The notes under the pieces were generated by a model. It did not search any database. It saw only the letters and a program-made list of their open reading frames with translations, and was not told where the DNA came from. The translations under genes and the position numbers were made by a program. From an uncultured Collinsella sp. (GTDB taxonomy: Bacteria > Actinomycetota > Coriobacteriia > Coriobacteriales > Coriobacteriaceae), in contig URNU01000018.1 in NCBI GenBank assembly GCA_900549275.1, positions 1 through 13,236 on the forward strand: a DNA stretch of 13,236 bases, given 5' to 3'. Numbering within the stretch: position 1 is the stretch's first letter; every line of letters begins with the position of its first letter. Below are positions 6,428 through 13,236 of the stretch, piece by piece.

Positions 6428-6634
6428 TATGGGGTCGGGGGATTATTGATGCCCTGCATCTTCATAAACTCAACGCTTACGAAGCACGTGCTTTTCGTGC
6501 TAGGCTGATTCCACCACATAAGTAGTCGCAGACGCACGTATCACGGGCGGGCGAGATGAAGTCCCAACAGCTCCATCTCGCCCGCCCGTTTTTGTTGTGC
6601 GCCGCGGCGCAACACAGAAAGGACCATGCCCTTT
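6428..6634 (+). other. Leader region before the DUF2798 gene
   Basis: Together with the two inverted repeats before it, this completes a gene-free stretch of 310 bp. It holds small inverted repeats, GATGC/GCATC (6448-6460) and AGCACG/CGTGCT (6483-6501), then a strong terminator at 6544-6593, then the ribosome binding site. No known riboswitch or RNA family was recognised and no clear promoter was found. A terminator 41 nt before a start codon could mean conditional read-through, or only the end of the preceding transcript with a promoter that I cannot see. Confidence 0.4.
6544..6593 (+). terminator. Strong terminator upstream of the DUF2798 gene
   Basis: CGGGCGGGCGAGATG (6544-6558) pairs perfectly over 15 bp with CATCTCGCCCGCCCG (6574-6588), with a 15-nt loop and five Ts (6589-6593). 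It lies about 220 nt after the ThrE-like gene and 41 nt before the next start. Confidence 0.92.
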
Positions 6635-7183
6635 ATGCCTATCAACAAACGAGAGAGCCTGCTGTTCACCTTTATCATGTGCTTTTGCATGGTGCTCTGG
6701 ATGAGCATCTACAACGTTGCCCTGCAGCATGGGGCCATCAACGGCGAGGTTGTTGCCGCCGCGTGGCTCGGCTTCCCCGTTGCCTACATTTTTGCCATGT
6801 GCTGCGACTGGTTTGTCGCCAGCCCGCTGGCCAAAGGCTTCGCCTTCAAGTTCCTGGTCACGCCGGGTAAGAGCTCGCCGCTTGCCATGACGCTTGCCGT
6901 CAGCTCCTGCATGGTCGTTCCCATGGTCATCATCATGTCGCTGTACGGTGCCTGCGAGGGTCTGACGCACATGCCCGGCGGCATCCTTGCGAACCTGTAT
7001 TCCGTGCCCGCGATCTGGATGATCAACATCCCGCATAATTTTGTGATGGCGCTGCCGTGGAACCTTTTGGTAGCCGGTCCGATTTCCCACTTCGTCTTCC
7101 GTCGCGCCTTCCCTGTGGGGACGGTTTTCGAGGAGGAGCATGCCGAGCTCTTGGAGCAGGCTATGGCTCCTGAGTGCGAGTAG
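6635..7183 (+). CDS. DUF2798 family membrane protein
   Basis: This 182-residue membrane protein is built from two related halves, as in tandem DUF2798 proteins. The first half runs from about 7 to 75 (ESLLFTFIMCFCMVLWMSIYN, then PVAYIFAMCCDWFVASPLAKGFAFKF). The second runs from about 82 to 159 (PLAMTLAVSSCMVVPMVIIMSLYG, then IPHNFVMALPWNLLVAGPISHFVFRRAF). Four membrane helices are expected, followed by a short acidic tail (EEEHAELLEQAM). The function of the family is not known. The ATG at 6635 (MPINK) is preferred because AAAGGA ends 11 nt before it; an in-frame ATG at 6626 lies only 2 nt from that site but cannot be excluded, and would add three residues. It stands alone between a terminator and the next regulatory region. 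Confidence 0.75.
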   Translation: MPINKRESLLFTFIMCFCMVLWMSIYNVALQHGAINGEVVAAAWLGFPVAYIFAMCCDWFVASPLAKGFAFKFLVTPGKSSPLAMTLAVSSCMVVPMVIIMSLYGACEGLTHMPGGILANLYSVPAIWMINIPHNFVMALPWNLLVAGPISHFVFRRAFPVGTVFEEEHAELLEQAMAPECE

Positions 7184-7185
7184 CT

Positions 7186-7237
7186 CGCTTAGGGATCTGC
7201 TGAGCGCGGGCGACTTGCTTGGTTGGAGCCCTAAGCG
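7186..7237 (+). other. Inverted repeat after the DUF2798 gene
   Basis: CGCTTAGGG (7186-7194) and CCCTAAGCG (7229-7237) are perfect 9-bp inverted copies with a 34-nt loop, beginning 3 nt after the stop codon. There is no T-run. It could be a 3' stabilising structure or a rho-dependent end. The rest of 7238-7349 shows no gene. Confidence 0.4.
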
Positions 7238-7328
7238 TGGATAGCTCTCTCGGCGACATCGCGGGCGTGAGCGGTGCGCATGACCGGAGGGCCCGTGCTG
7301 CTCCGTTGCCCGACGTGCTAGCGCGCAG

Positions 7329-7340
7329 AACAATCTGTTG
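7329..7340 (+). promoter_or_regulatory. Possible second, weaker TetR-type binding site
   Basis: AACAATCTGTTG (7329-7340) matches 11 of 12 bases of the core of the palindrome at 7395-7415 (AACAGTCTGTTG at 7400-7411), 71 bp upstream. The outer parts of the arms do not match, so this would be a degenerate or half site. The match could be chance. Confidence 0.3.
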
Positions 7341-7349
7341 GTGCATTCG

Positions 7350-7385
7350 GCGGCTGCTGAAGCGTTTCGGCAGCCGCTATTTATA
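7350..7385 (+). terminator. Hairpin, probable weak terminator before the dehydratase gene
   Basis: GCGGCTGC (7350-7357) pairs with GCAGCCGC (7370-7377). The pairing extends inward through T-G and GAA/TTC to the tetraloop GCGT, giving a 12-bp stem. Only a poor T-run follows (TATTTATA). It sits between the DUF2798 gene and the promoter of the giant gene and probably insulates the latter. Confidence 0.6.
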
Positions 7386-7394
7386 CGGAGTTTA

Positions 7395-7415
7395 AATACA
7401 ACAGTCTGTTGTATT
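7395..7415 (+). promoter_or_regulatory. Perfect palindrome, candidate TetR operator
   Basis: AATACAACAG (7395-7404) and CTGTTGTATT (7406-7415) are exact inverted copies around a single T. The size and symmetry are typical of TetR-family operators. The palindrome covers the place where the -35 box would lie for the -10 element at 7427-7432, so bound protein should repress. The TetR-family gene that ends this two-gene unit is the natural partner (inference). Confidence 0.72.
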
Positions 7416-7423
7416 ACGTAGAG

Positions 7424-7432
7424 TGGTATATC
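7424..7432 (+). promoter_or_regulatory. Extended -10 of the giant dehydratase gene
   Basis: TG (7424-7425), one base and TATATC (7427-7432) make an extended -10 element. A -35 at the usual distance would fall at about 7404-7409, inside the palindrome, and does not match the consensus. Transcription would begin near 7439, leaving a leader of about 26 nt with the ribosome binding site CGGAG at 7456-7460. Confidence 0.45.
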
Positions 7433-7464
7433 TCTAGCAGGAAAAATGCGAGAGACGGAGCATT

Positions 7465-10400
7465 ATGGCGTTGCTAGTAGGACTGGACGTAGGGTCGACG
7501 ACGACCAAAGTTTACGCGATGCACGAGGATATGACCGAGGCGTGGTGGGGATATCGCCGCCACGGGGCGTGTCAGACAGCAAGCGTGCGCGCCATGCTCG
7601 GCGAGCTCGCCGAGCGCTTTCCCCATGAGTCGCTGCGCGTTGCAGTGACCGGCTCGGGTGCGCGCGATATCGCGACCGCGCTGGGCGCCTCGTACGTTCA
7701 GGAGGTGGTCGCCAACGCGCTCGCGATCAGCAGGTTCTATCCGCAGACGCGCTGCGCCATCGAGCTGGGCGGCCAAGACGCCAAGATGATCTTCTTCCGC
7801 ACCAACGATAAGGGAGACATCGAGGTTGCCGACATGCGCATGAACGGCTCGTGCGCAGGCGGTACCGGTGCATTTATCGACGAGATGGCAAAGCTCATGG
7901 GGGTCGGCACCGAATCGGGCGAGTTCGAGCAGCTCGCAAGCCGGGGAACGACCGTCCACGAGGTCTCGGGCCGCTGCGGCGTGTACGCAAAGACCGATAT
8001 CCAGCCGCTGCTCAACGAGGGCATTCCTACCACCGACCTGGCGCTTTCGGCGCTTCACGCGGTCGCCCGCCAAACGATCGGCGGTCTGGCCCAGGGTATC
8101 GACATCGAGCCGCCGGTAATCTTCGAGGGCGGTACGCTCGCCTACAACCCCACGCTGGTCCGCGTGTTCCGGGAGCAACTGAATCTATCGGACGATCAGG
8201 TTATCGTCCCGCGCGATCCGCAGATCATGGTCGCGCGCGGTGCCGCCCTGTCGCTGACCGACATGTTCGCATCGTCCCAACCGATCGACCTTCCCGACGC
8301 TTTTGTCCGGCTGGATAAGCTCGAGACGGTCGCGCCCGCAAGCGGGGAGGGACGTCTTGCCCAGCCCTTTTTTGCCACACCTGCCGAGCAGGCGGATTTT
8401 ACGGCACGCCATGGCAAAGAGACGCCGGCAAAGGGTCCGGATGCGTATGCGCCCGGAGAGACGGTGCGTGTGGCGCTCGGTATCGATTCGGGGAGCACGA
8501 CGACCAAGTTCGCCCTGGTCGATGAGGCGGGTGAGCTTGTCGATTCGTTCTACGCGTCTAATAACGGCAGACCGCTCGACGTCGCCCAACAGGGTCTTGT
8601 CAGCTTGAAGAACCGCTGGGAGACAGCGGGAGTCACGCTTGCGATCGATGCCGTGGGCACCACGGGATACGGCGAGGAGCTTTTCGCGCGTGCGTTCCAC
8701 GCCGACTACCATACGGTCGAGACGGTCGCGCACGCCCGCGCCGCGTGCGCATGCGTTCCCGATGCGACCTTCGTGCTCGACATCGGCGGACAGGATATGA
8801 AGGCCATCTGGCTCAACCACGGCGTGCTGACCGATATCGTCGTCAACGAGGCGTGCTCTGCGGGCTGCGGCTCGTTCCTCGAGGGTTTTGCCAAAAACCT
8901 CGGAATAGCCGTTGAGGATATCGCGACCGAGGCATTTTCGTCCAAAGCCCCCGCCGTTCTCGGCAGCCGCTGCACGGTGTTCATGAACAGCAGCGTCGTT
9001 TCCGAGCAGCGGCGCGGTAAGGGTCCGGGCGACATCATGGCCGGTCTCTGCCGTTCGATTATCGAGAACGTGTTCACCAAGGTCATTCGCGTTTCAAATC
9101 TCAACCGTCTGGGCGACAAAGTCGTCGTCCAGGGCGGCACATTCCGAAACGACGCGGTGCTGCGCGCATTCGAGCAGTATCTGGGCAAACCCGTCACGCG
9201 TGCGCCCCACCCGGGGCTGATGGGCGCTATCGGTATCGCCCTGCTCGCGCGCGAGGAATGCCGCAAGGGCGACGCCGGCACGTCGTTTATCGGGCTCGAT
9301 GCCGTGGAGCGCTTCGAGCATCGCGAGTTCGGCGGCGTTACCTGCCGTCGGTGCAACAACCGCTGCCAGCGCGCGGTCGTGGCATTTGGCGACGGCTCGC
9401 TTTACGTCACGGGCAATCGCTGCCCGCGCGGCGGCGCCATCTCATGGGATGAGCTCGTGCGCGAGGTTCCCGCGGCGGAGGAGCTGCGTCCGCAGGGTGC
9501 TTGCGAGGCACAGGCACCCGGCACGGGGCGCGACCGGACCGCGGCTGCCCCCAATCTCTTTGTCGACCGCGAGAAGCTGCTGTTCGAGTCGTACCCCACG
9601 GTTCCCGTCTGCGGGGGGCGCGATGTCACGATCGGCATTCCCCGTGTGCTCGAGTTCTGGGACACCATGCCGTTCTGGTCGACGTTCTTCAGCACGCTCG
9701 GCTTTAAGGTGCGCGTCTCGGGACGCAGCACCAAGGCGATGTACGAGCGCGGTCTGGCGCACGTCACATCCGACACCGTGTGCTTCCCGGCCAAGCTCGT
9801 CCACGGGCACATCCGCAATCTCGTCGACGCCGGCGTCGACCGCATCTTCATGCCCATCATCACGACGGTGCCCACCGAAAACACCGCCTCTACCAGCGAG
9901 TGGATGTGCGCCGTCGTAAAGGGATACCCCTACGTGATGCGCAATTCCGATAACCCGGAGGAGCGTTTTGGCGTTCCGTTCGATACGCCGCTGTTCCACT
10001 GGTACGACGAGGGCGACCGAAACCGCCAGCTCAAGGCGTGGTGCAAGGAGACCTTCGATATCGATGCCGACCTGGTTGCCAAGGCGACCGAGCAGGCGGA
10101 CCGCGCGCAGCAGACGTTTGAGAACCAGCTGCAGCTGCGCGGCAGGCAGGTGCTCGAGAACGTGCGCGAGGACGGCGGCTACGCGGTGGTGATCGCTTCG
10201 CGCCCGTACCACAACGACCCGCTGGTCAACCACGGGCTGCCCAAGCTCTTTTCTGAGCGCGGCATCCCCGTGCTGACGCCCGATGCGGTGCCGGGGGTCT
10301 GCAACGTCGATCTTTCCAACAGCCGCATCGACATCGTGAACAACTACCATGCGCGCATGCTGTCGTGCGCGGTCATCGTCGCATCGACGCCCGAGCTCGA

Positions 10401-11904
10401 GCTCGTGCAGATGGGCAGCTTCGGCTGCGGCCACGATGCGTATCTCACCGACGAGATCGCGCGCATGATGGGCGAGATGGGCTCCAAGGTTCCGATGATG
10501 ATCAAGCTCGATGAGAGCGACGTCGCCGGTCCCATGGGCATTCGCGTGCGTTCGTTTATCGAGTCGGTCAACCGTCGTCGCGCGGAGGAGCGTGCCGAGG
10601 GCGCCCGGGTGCACGCGGTCCATCCGCTCGACGACCCGTATAAGGTCAAGTACACCAAGCGCGACCGGCACGACAAGATCGCGCTGGTCCCCAACACCTC
10701 CCATGCGTTCTGCAGGCTCATGACCGCGGCGATGCGCAATCAGGGCGTGCGCGCCGAGGCCCTTGATATCGGGCGCGAGGATGCCATCCGCCTGGGCAAA
10801 CGCTATGTGCACAACGACATCTGCTTCCCCGCGCAAATCGTGATCGGCGAGGCGCTCGCGGCACTCGAGAGCGGTAAGTACGACCCGCACGACGTCGCCG
10901 TGGTGACTGGCAAGTATATCGGCGACTGCCGCCTGACGCACTACATGCCCCTGCTGCGCCGCGCGCTCGACGACGCGGGATACGACTATGTCCCGGTGCT
11001 CACCAACGACGACGTCGATGCCCACAATGCGCATCCGGGCTTCAAGCTCGGCCTTGGCCCGAGCATCCAGATCGCCTACGGTCTTCCCATGATCGATGCC
11101 CTCGAGGCCATGCTTAGGCGCATCCGTCCCTACGAGCTCGAGAAGGGCGCGGCGGACGCTGCGTTCGACCGCGCGCTCGATGAGGTTATCGAGGGCATGG
11201 AGCGCTCCGGGCTGAGAGGCCAGGCGACGGGCTTCAAACGCGCGCTTGCGATCATGGACGCCGTTCCGTACGACCGCTCGAACCCGCATCCGACCGTTCT
11301 CATCGTGGGCGAGTACCTGCTCAATTTCCATCTCGGCGCCAACCACGAGATCGAGCGCTACCTCGAGGACAACGGGCTCGAGGTCATCGAGGCGCGCATG
11401 ACCGACGTGATCCGCAAGACCTATTTCTACAAGCATGCGCAGTCGCGCGAGTTCCACGTCGACCTGTCGCTGCCCGAAAAGGCCTGGTACGCCACGGCGG
11501 ACAACCTGTTCGAGCTCGCGCACGACCGTTGCGACCGCCTGGGCGCGGCGAGCCCGCTCTACGAGCCGCCGACGCGCATGCCCGAGCTCGTGCGCGCGAG
11601 CGATAAGATCCTGCACCATACGTTCGATGCGGGCGAGGGCGTGCTGATTCCGGCGGAGATCCTCGAGCACGCCAAGCGCGGCTGCCGCAACTTCGTGATC
11701 CTGCAGCCGTTCGGGTGTCTGCCCAACCATGTCGTGGGGCGCGGGCTCATCCATGCGCTCAAGGAGCAGTATCCCACGGCGCAGTTCCTGCCGCTCGACT
11801 ACGATCCCGACGTGAGCTTCGCCAACGTGGAGAACCGTCTTCAGATGCTCATCATGAACGCCAAGGCGCAGGGGTGCGGTGAGGCGCATGGCGAGACCGC
11901 GTAA
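7465..11904 (+). CDS. Giant acyl-CoA dehydratase activase/dehydratase-like fusion protein
   Basis: This 1479-residue protein joins parts that are separate in 2-hydroxyacyl-CoA dehydratase systems. ATPase domain A (1-265) has DVGSTTTK (8-15) and the cluster cysteines C130 (CAGGTG) and C171 (GRCGVYAKTDI). ATPase domain B (335-595) repeats this with DSGSTTTK (341-348), C464 (CSAGCG) and C503 (SRCTVFMNSS). In archerases, two such subunits share one [4Fe-4S] cluster, so this chain could form the dimer internally. A Cys4 motif follows (C627, C630, C634, C653). Next come a DUF2229-like region (721-930) and dehydratase-like regions with conserved cysteines in FGCGH (C988), NDICFPAQ (C1120), GDCRLTHY (C1155) and PFGCLPN (C1418). 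The likely activity is ATP-driven low-potential electron transfer to an iron-sulfur centre under anaerobic conditions. The substrate is unknown. The start has CGGAG at 7456-7460. Confidence 0.85.
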   Translation: MALLVGLDVGSTTTKVYAMHEDMTEAWWGYRRHGACQTASVRAMLGELAERFPHESLRVAVTGSGARDIATALGASYVQEVVANALAISRFYPQTRCAIELGGQDAKMIFFRTNDKGDIEVADMRMNGSCAGGTGAFIDEMAKLMGVGTESGEFEQLASRGTTVHEVSGRCGVYAKTDIQPLLNEGIPTTDLALSALHAVARQTIGGLAQGIDIEPPVIFEGGTLAYNPTLVRVFREQLNLSDDQVIVPRDPQIMVARGAALSLTDMFASSQPIDLPDAFVRLDKLETVAPASGEGRLAQPFFATPAEQADFTARHGKETPAKGPDAYAPGETVRVALGIDSGSTTTKFALVDEAGELVDSFYASNNGRPLDVAQQGLVSLKNRWETAGVTLAIDAVGTTGYGEELFARAFHADYHTVETVAHARAACACVPDATFVLDIGGQDMKAIWLNHGVLTDIVVNEACSAGCGSFLEGFAKNLGIAVEDIATEAFSSKAPAVLGSRCTVFMNSSVVSEQRRGKGPGDIMAGLCRSIIENVFTKVIRVSNLNRLGDKVVVQGGTFRNDAVLRAFEQYLGKPVTRAPHPGLMGAIGIALLAREECRKGDAGTSFIGLDAVERFEHREFGGVTCRRCNNRCQRAVVAFGDGSLYVTGNRCPRGGAISWDELVREVPAAEELRPQGACEAQAPGTGRDRTAAAPNLFVDREKLLFESYPTVPVCGGRDVTIGIPRVLEFWDTMPFWSTFFSTLGFKVRVSGRSTKAMYERGLAHVTSDTVCFPAKLVHGHIRNLVDAGVDRIFMPIITTVPTENTASTSEWMCAVVKGYPYVMRNSDNPEERFGVPFDTPLFHWYDEGDRNRQLKAWCKETFDIDADLVAKATEQADRAQQTFENQLQLRGRQVLENVREDGGYAVVIASRPYHNDPLVNHGLPKLFSERGIPVLTPDAVPGVCNVDLSNSRIDIVNNYHARMLSCAVIVASTPELELVQMGSFGCGHDAYLTDEIARMMGEMGSKVPMMIKLDESDVAGPMGIRVRSFIESVNRRRAEERAEGARVHAVHPLDDPYKVKYTKRDRHDKIALVPNTSHAFCRLMTAAMRNQGVRAEALDIGREDAIRLGKRYVHNDICFPAQIVIGEALAALESGKYDPHDVAVVTGKYIGDCRLTHYMPLLRRALDDAGYDYVPVLTNDDVDAHNAHPGFKLGLGPSIQIAYGLPMIDALEAMLRRIRPYELEKGAADAAFDRALDEVIEGMERSGLRGQATGFKRALAIMDAVPYDRSNPHPTVLIVGEYLLNFHLGANHEIERYLEDNGLEVIEARMTDVIRKTYFYKHAQSREFHVDLSLPEKAWYATADNLFELAHDRCDRLGAASPLYEPPTRMPELVRASDKILHHTFDAGEGVLIPAEILEHAKRGCRNFVILQPFGCLPNHVVGRGLIHALKEQYPTAQFLPLDYDPDVSFANVENRLQMLIMNAKAQGCGEAHGETA

Positions 11905-12577
11905 GGACGCCGATGCGCCCGATGCACGCACCCGTATCATCGAGGCGTTTTGGGAGCTCATCGAGAACAACAGCATCTTCGAGCTGTCGGTTGGCGAGGT
12001 GACCCGCGCCGCCCAGTGCAATCGCGGAACGTTTTACTACTATTTTCACGATTTTGATGAACTCGTCGCCATCGCCATAGCCCAGCTGCTGCAGGATAAC
12101 GAGCTCATCACCGATGCCCTCTGGCATTTTTCGAGCGAGGGCGACCTTTCGGCGTTCGACCGGCGCGACGTCCGCTGCCTGCTGCGGCGCATCGTCATCA
12201 CCATGAGGGCGGGTGCCGCCGAGCAGGTCGTGCAGGGCATCCATACGATCATCATCGACCGCGTGAGAGAGATCGTCCACCCCGACGGAGAAGAGCTCAA
12301 GGCAGATTCGAGCTTTGCGGTGGGCTTTCTGGTCTCGGGCATCATGGGCTTTGTGATGGCGGTCGGCTTTGCCCGGGAGGGCGGCGAGGAGATAGACCTC
12401 GAGCAGCTGGGGGACAGCGCGTGCGCGTACCTGAGGGCGGTCGCCATGCAGACGGTGGAAACGGTCGCGCAAGTCGAGGGCGTCGATACATCCGAGCTGC
12501 TCGAACGCGTCTCCAAGGAGGCCGATGCCTATCGCGCATCGCGTGCGACGAGTCCCGACGTGGTGAAAGGCGCCTAG
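11888..12577 (+). CDS. TetR/AcrR family transcriptional regulator
   Basis: This 229-residue regulator has an N-terminal TetR DNA-binding domain. A first helix (about 12-27) is followed by the helix-turn-helix ELSVGEVTRAAQCNRGTFYYYF (32-53), including the near-universal GTFYYYF recognition part. The C-terminal ligand and dimer domain (about 70-205) is mostly helical, with a hydrophobic stretch FAVGFLVSGIMGFVMAVGFA (143-162). The ATG at 11888 (MARPRK) overlaps the end of the giant gene by 17 nt, so translation is probably coupled; the Shine-Dalgarno-like GTGAGG at 11879-11884 is rather close. A GTG at 11879 is an alternative start. By its position it most likely represses the giant gene and itself through the palindrome at 7395-7415, responding to an unknown ligand, perhaps an acyl-CoA (inference). 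Confidence 0.9.
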   Translation: MARPRKDADAPDARTRIIEAFWELIENNSIFELSVGEVTRAAQCNRGTFYYYFHDFDELVAIAIAQLLQDNELITDALWHFSSEGDLSAFDRRDVRCLLRRIVITMRAGAAEQVVQGIHTIIIDRVREIVHPDGEELKADSSFAVGFLVSGIMGFVMAVGFAREGGEEIDLEQLGDSACAYLRAVAMQTVETVAQVEGVDTSELLERVSKEADAYRASRATSPDVVKGA

Positions 12578-12623
12578 GGTTTCTCTTGCGGGGCGCCTGT
12601 CGCGCATCGCGCGGTGAGTCCCG
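12527..12623 (+). repeat. Imperfect direct repeat across the end of tetR
   Basis: 12527-12543 and 12595-12611 are the same 17 bases with one difference (GCCT, then A or G, then TCGCGCATCGCG). GAGTCCCG recurs after each copy (12550-12557 and 12616-12623) with a 2-nt change in spacing. The first copy codes for residues near AYRASRATSPD; the second lies beyond the stop codon. This looks like a small local duplication. Confidence 0.5.
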
Positions 12624-12630
12624 CGATGCG
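12603..12630 (+). terminator. Hairpin after tetR
   Basis: CGCATCGCG (12603-12611) pairs perfectly with CGCGATGCG (12622-12630) around a 10-nt loop, 25 nt after the tetR stop. No T-run follows, so intrinsic termination would be weak. It uses the second copy of the direct repeat as its left arm. Confidence 0.45.
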
Positions 12631-12658
12631 GTCATAACCTGCATTCATGTGAGCCGGG

Positions 12659-12687
12659 TTTATAGATATTCCTCCAGCTGTTAACAT
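12659..12687 (+). promoter_or_regulatory. Possible clpC promoter
   Basis: TTTATA (12659-12664) and TAACAT (12682-12687) each match 4 of 6 consensus bases with a 17-bp spacer. No CtsR heptad repeat, HrcA CIRCE element or HspR HAIR sequence was seen nearby. The call is weak. Confidence 0.3.
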
Positions 12688-12710
12688 AGACAACCTGTGG
12701 GTAAAGAGAC

Positions 12711-12738
12711 AAAAGCGCCGCCGACGGGCGGGCGTTTT
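12711..12738 (+). terminator. Hairpin with T-run in the clpC leader
   Basis: AAAAGCGCCGCC (12711-12722) pairs with the segment ending GGCGTTTT (12727-12738), giving 11 bp with a one-base bulge on each side, then GATTT. The A-run and T-run make it possibly bidirectional. It sits about 20 nt before the clpC ribosome binding site, so it is either the end of the tetR transcript or a leader attenuator. Confidence 0.55.
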
Positions 12739-12769
12739 GATTTCGATGAACTCATGTAAGGAAACGAGC

Positions 12770-13236
12770 ATGTTAGATAGATTTACCGATCGAGCGCGCA
12801 AGGTCATGTCGATGGCCAAACAGGAGGCGCTCGACCTGCATACCAACAAGGTGGGTACCGAGCATCTGCTTCTGGCGCTTGCCAAGGAGGATGAGGGCAT
12901 TGCCGCCGAGGCGCTGCGTTCGCTCGACATCTCCTACGATGACATCATGGATACTCTCAAAGAGGTCCAGACCACGGTTCCCGAGCCCAGTGAGGAGACC
13001 GAGGCGGCCAAGCTCGCCTTTACGCCGCTCGTCATTAGTGTGATGGAGCGTTCATTCCGCGTGGCGCGTGAGAACAACCAGACCTACGTGTCGACCGAGC
13101 ACTTGCTGATCGGAATCGTCGAAGAGGGCAACGGCATGGCCATGGACATCCTCATGCGTCTGGGTGTGTCGTCCGCCTCCATCAAAAAGGCTATCGAGAA
13201 ACTCACTGCCAAGGACCAGGACAAGAAGCGTCCGCT
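12770..13236 (+). CDS. clpC: ClpC-type AAA+ chaperone ATPase, N-terminal part
   Basis: This is the first 155 residues of a Clp/Hsp100 unfoldase that feeds proteins to ClpP; the gene continues beyond the window. Both N-domain repeats are present: the first (about 1-70) with FTDRARKVMSMAKQEA (5-20) and KVGTEHLLLALAKE, the second (about 80-145) with FTPLVISVMERSFRVAREN and YVSTEHLLIGIVEEGNGMAM. The MLDRFTDRARKV opening and the STEHLLIGI block match ClpC better than ClpB or ClpA. The ATPase modules are outside the window, so the assignment rests on the N-domain. AAGGA at 12758-12762 lies 7 nt before the ATG. It is the first gene after the TetR unit and is not likely to belong to it. Confidence 0.9.
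   Translation, partial: MLDRFTDRARKVMSMAKQEALDLHTNKVGTEHLLLALAKEDEGIAAEALRSLDISYDDIMDTLKEVQTTVPEPSEETEAAKLAFTPLVISVMERSFRVARENNQTYVSTEHLLIGIVEEGNGMAMDILMRLGVSSASIKKAIEKLTAKDQDKKRP

Noticed and set aside
6325..6525. Possible 66-residue small protein after the ThrE-like gene
   Set aside because: It starts with TTG, has no ribosome binding site and overlaps two inverted repeats. The composition does not look coding.
9442..12021. Open frame of 859 codons on the minus strand opposite the giant gene and tetR
   Set aside because: It is antisense to convincing coding sequence, has no recognisable domains and is Arg/Leu/His/Val-rich, as expected when GC-rich codons are read on the opposite strand.
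12640..12769. CtsR, HrcA or HspR heat-shock operator upstream of clpC
   Set aside because: The expected motifs (GGTCAAA heptads, CIRCE arms, CTTGAGT repeats) were looked for and not found.
1..13236. CRISPR array, phage genes, insertion sequence or toxin-antitoxin pair
   Set aside because: No regularly spaced repeats, transposase, integrase or paired small toxin and antitoxin genes are visible. The only repeat-like DNA is the short palindromic kind.

Overview
The window looks like chromosomal DNA of a GC-rich, anaerobic actinobacterium of the class Coriobacteriia, most like Collinsella. This rests on the mix of Firmicute-like genes (veg next to ispE, a large archerase-type dehydratase protein) with high-GC coding sequence, GGAGG-type ribosome binding sites and GC-rich hairpin terminators. 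The organism call is inference, not a database result. All real genes are on the + strand.

1-4424 is housekeeping: veg and ispE (2 nt apart, probably one transcript), a tRNA-Pro(CGG) with its own terminator, tatA behind a promoter that carries a perfect inverted repeat, greA, and lysS. The LysRS is unusual because it has a C-terminal Trbp111/EMAPII-like tRNA-binding domain.

4425-6634 is a single long gene, a fused ThrE-type threonine/serine exporter-family membrane protein with a very acidic N-terminus. It is flanked by two gene-poor stretches of about 310-330 bp, both rich in inverted repeats. One contains a terminator nested inside a larger imperfect inverted repeat. The other contains a 67-nt REP-like hairpin, then an unassigned leader and a strong terminator placed just before the next gene, a small DUF2798 membrane protein (6635-7183).

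7184-12577 is the most distinctive part. A 1479-residue protein carries two archerase (BadF/BadG/BcrA/BcrD-type) ATPase domains in tandem, each with both cluster-ligand cysteines, followed by a Cys4 motif, a DUF2229 region and 2-hydroxyacyl-CoA dehydratase-like regions. It appears to be an activator and its electron-acceptor partner in one chain. A TetR-family regulator overlaps its end by 17 nt. A perfect 10-1-10 palindrome sits over the -35 region of the giant gene's promoter and is the obvious candidate operator, giving a compact self-regulated two-gene unit. The substrate cannot be read from the sequence.

12578-13236 holds a hairpin-rich intergenic region, including an imperfect duplication of the end of the tetR gene, and then the 5' part of clpC, which runs off the window.
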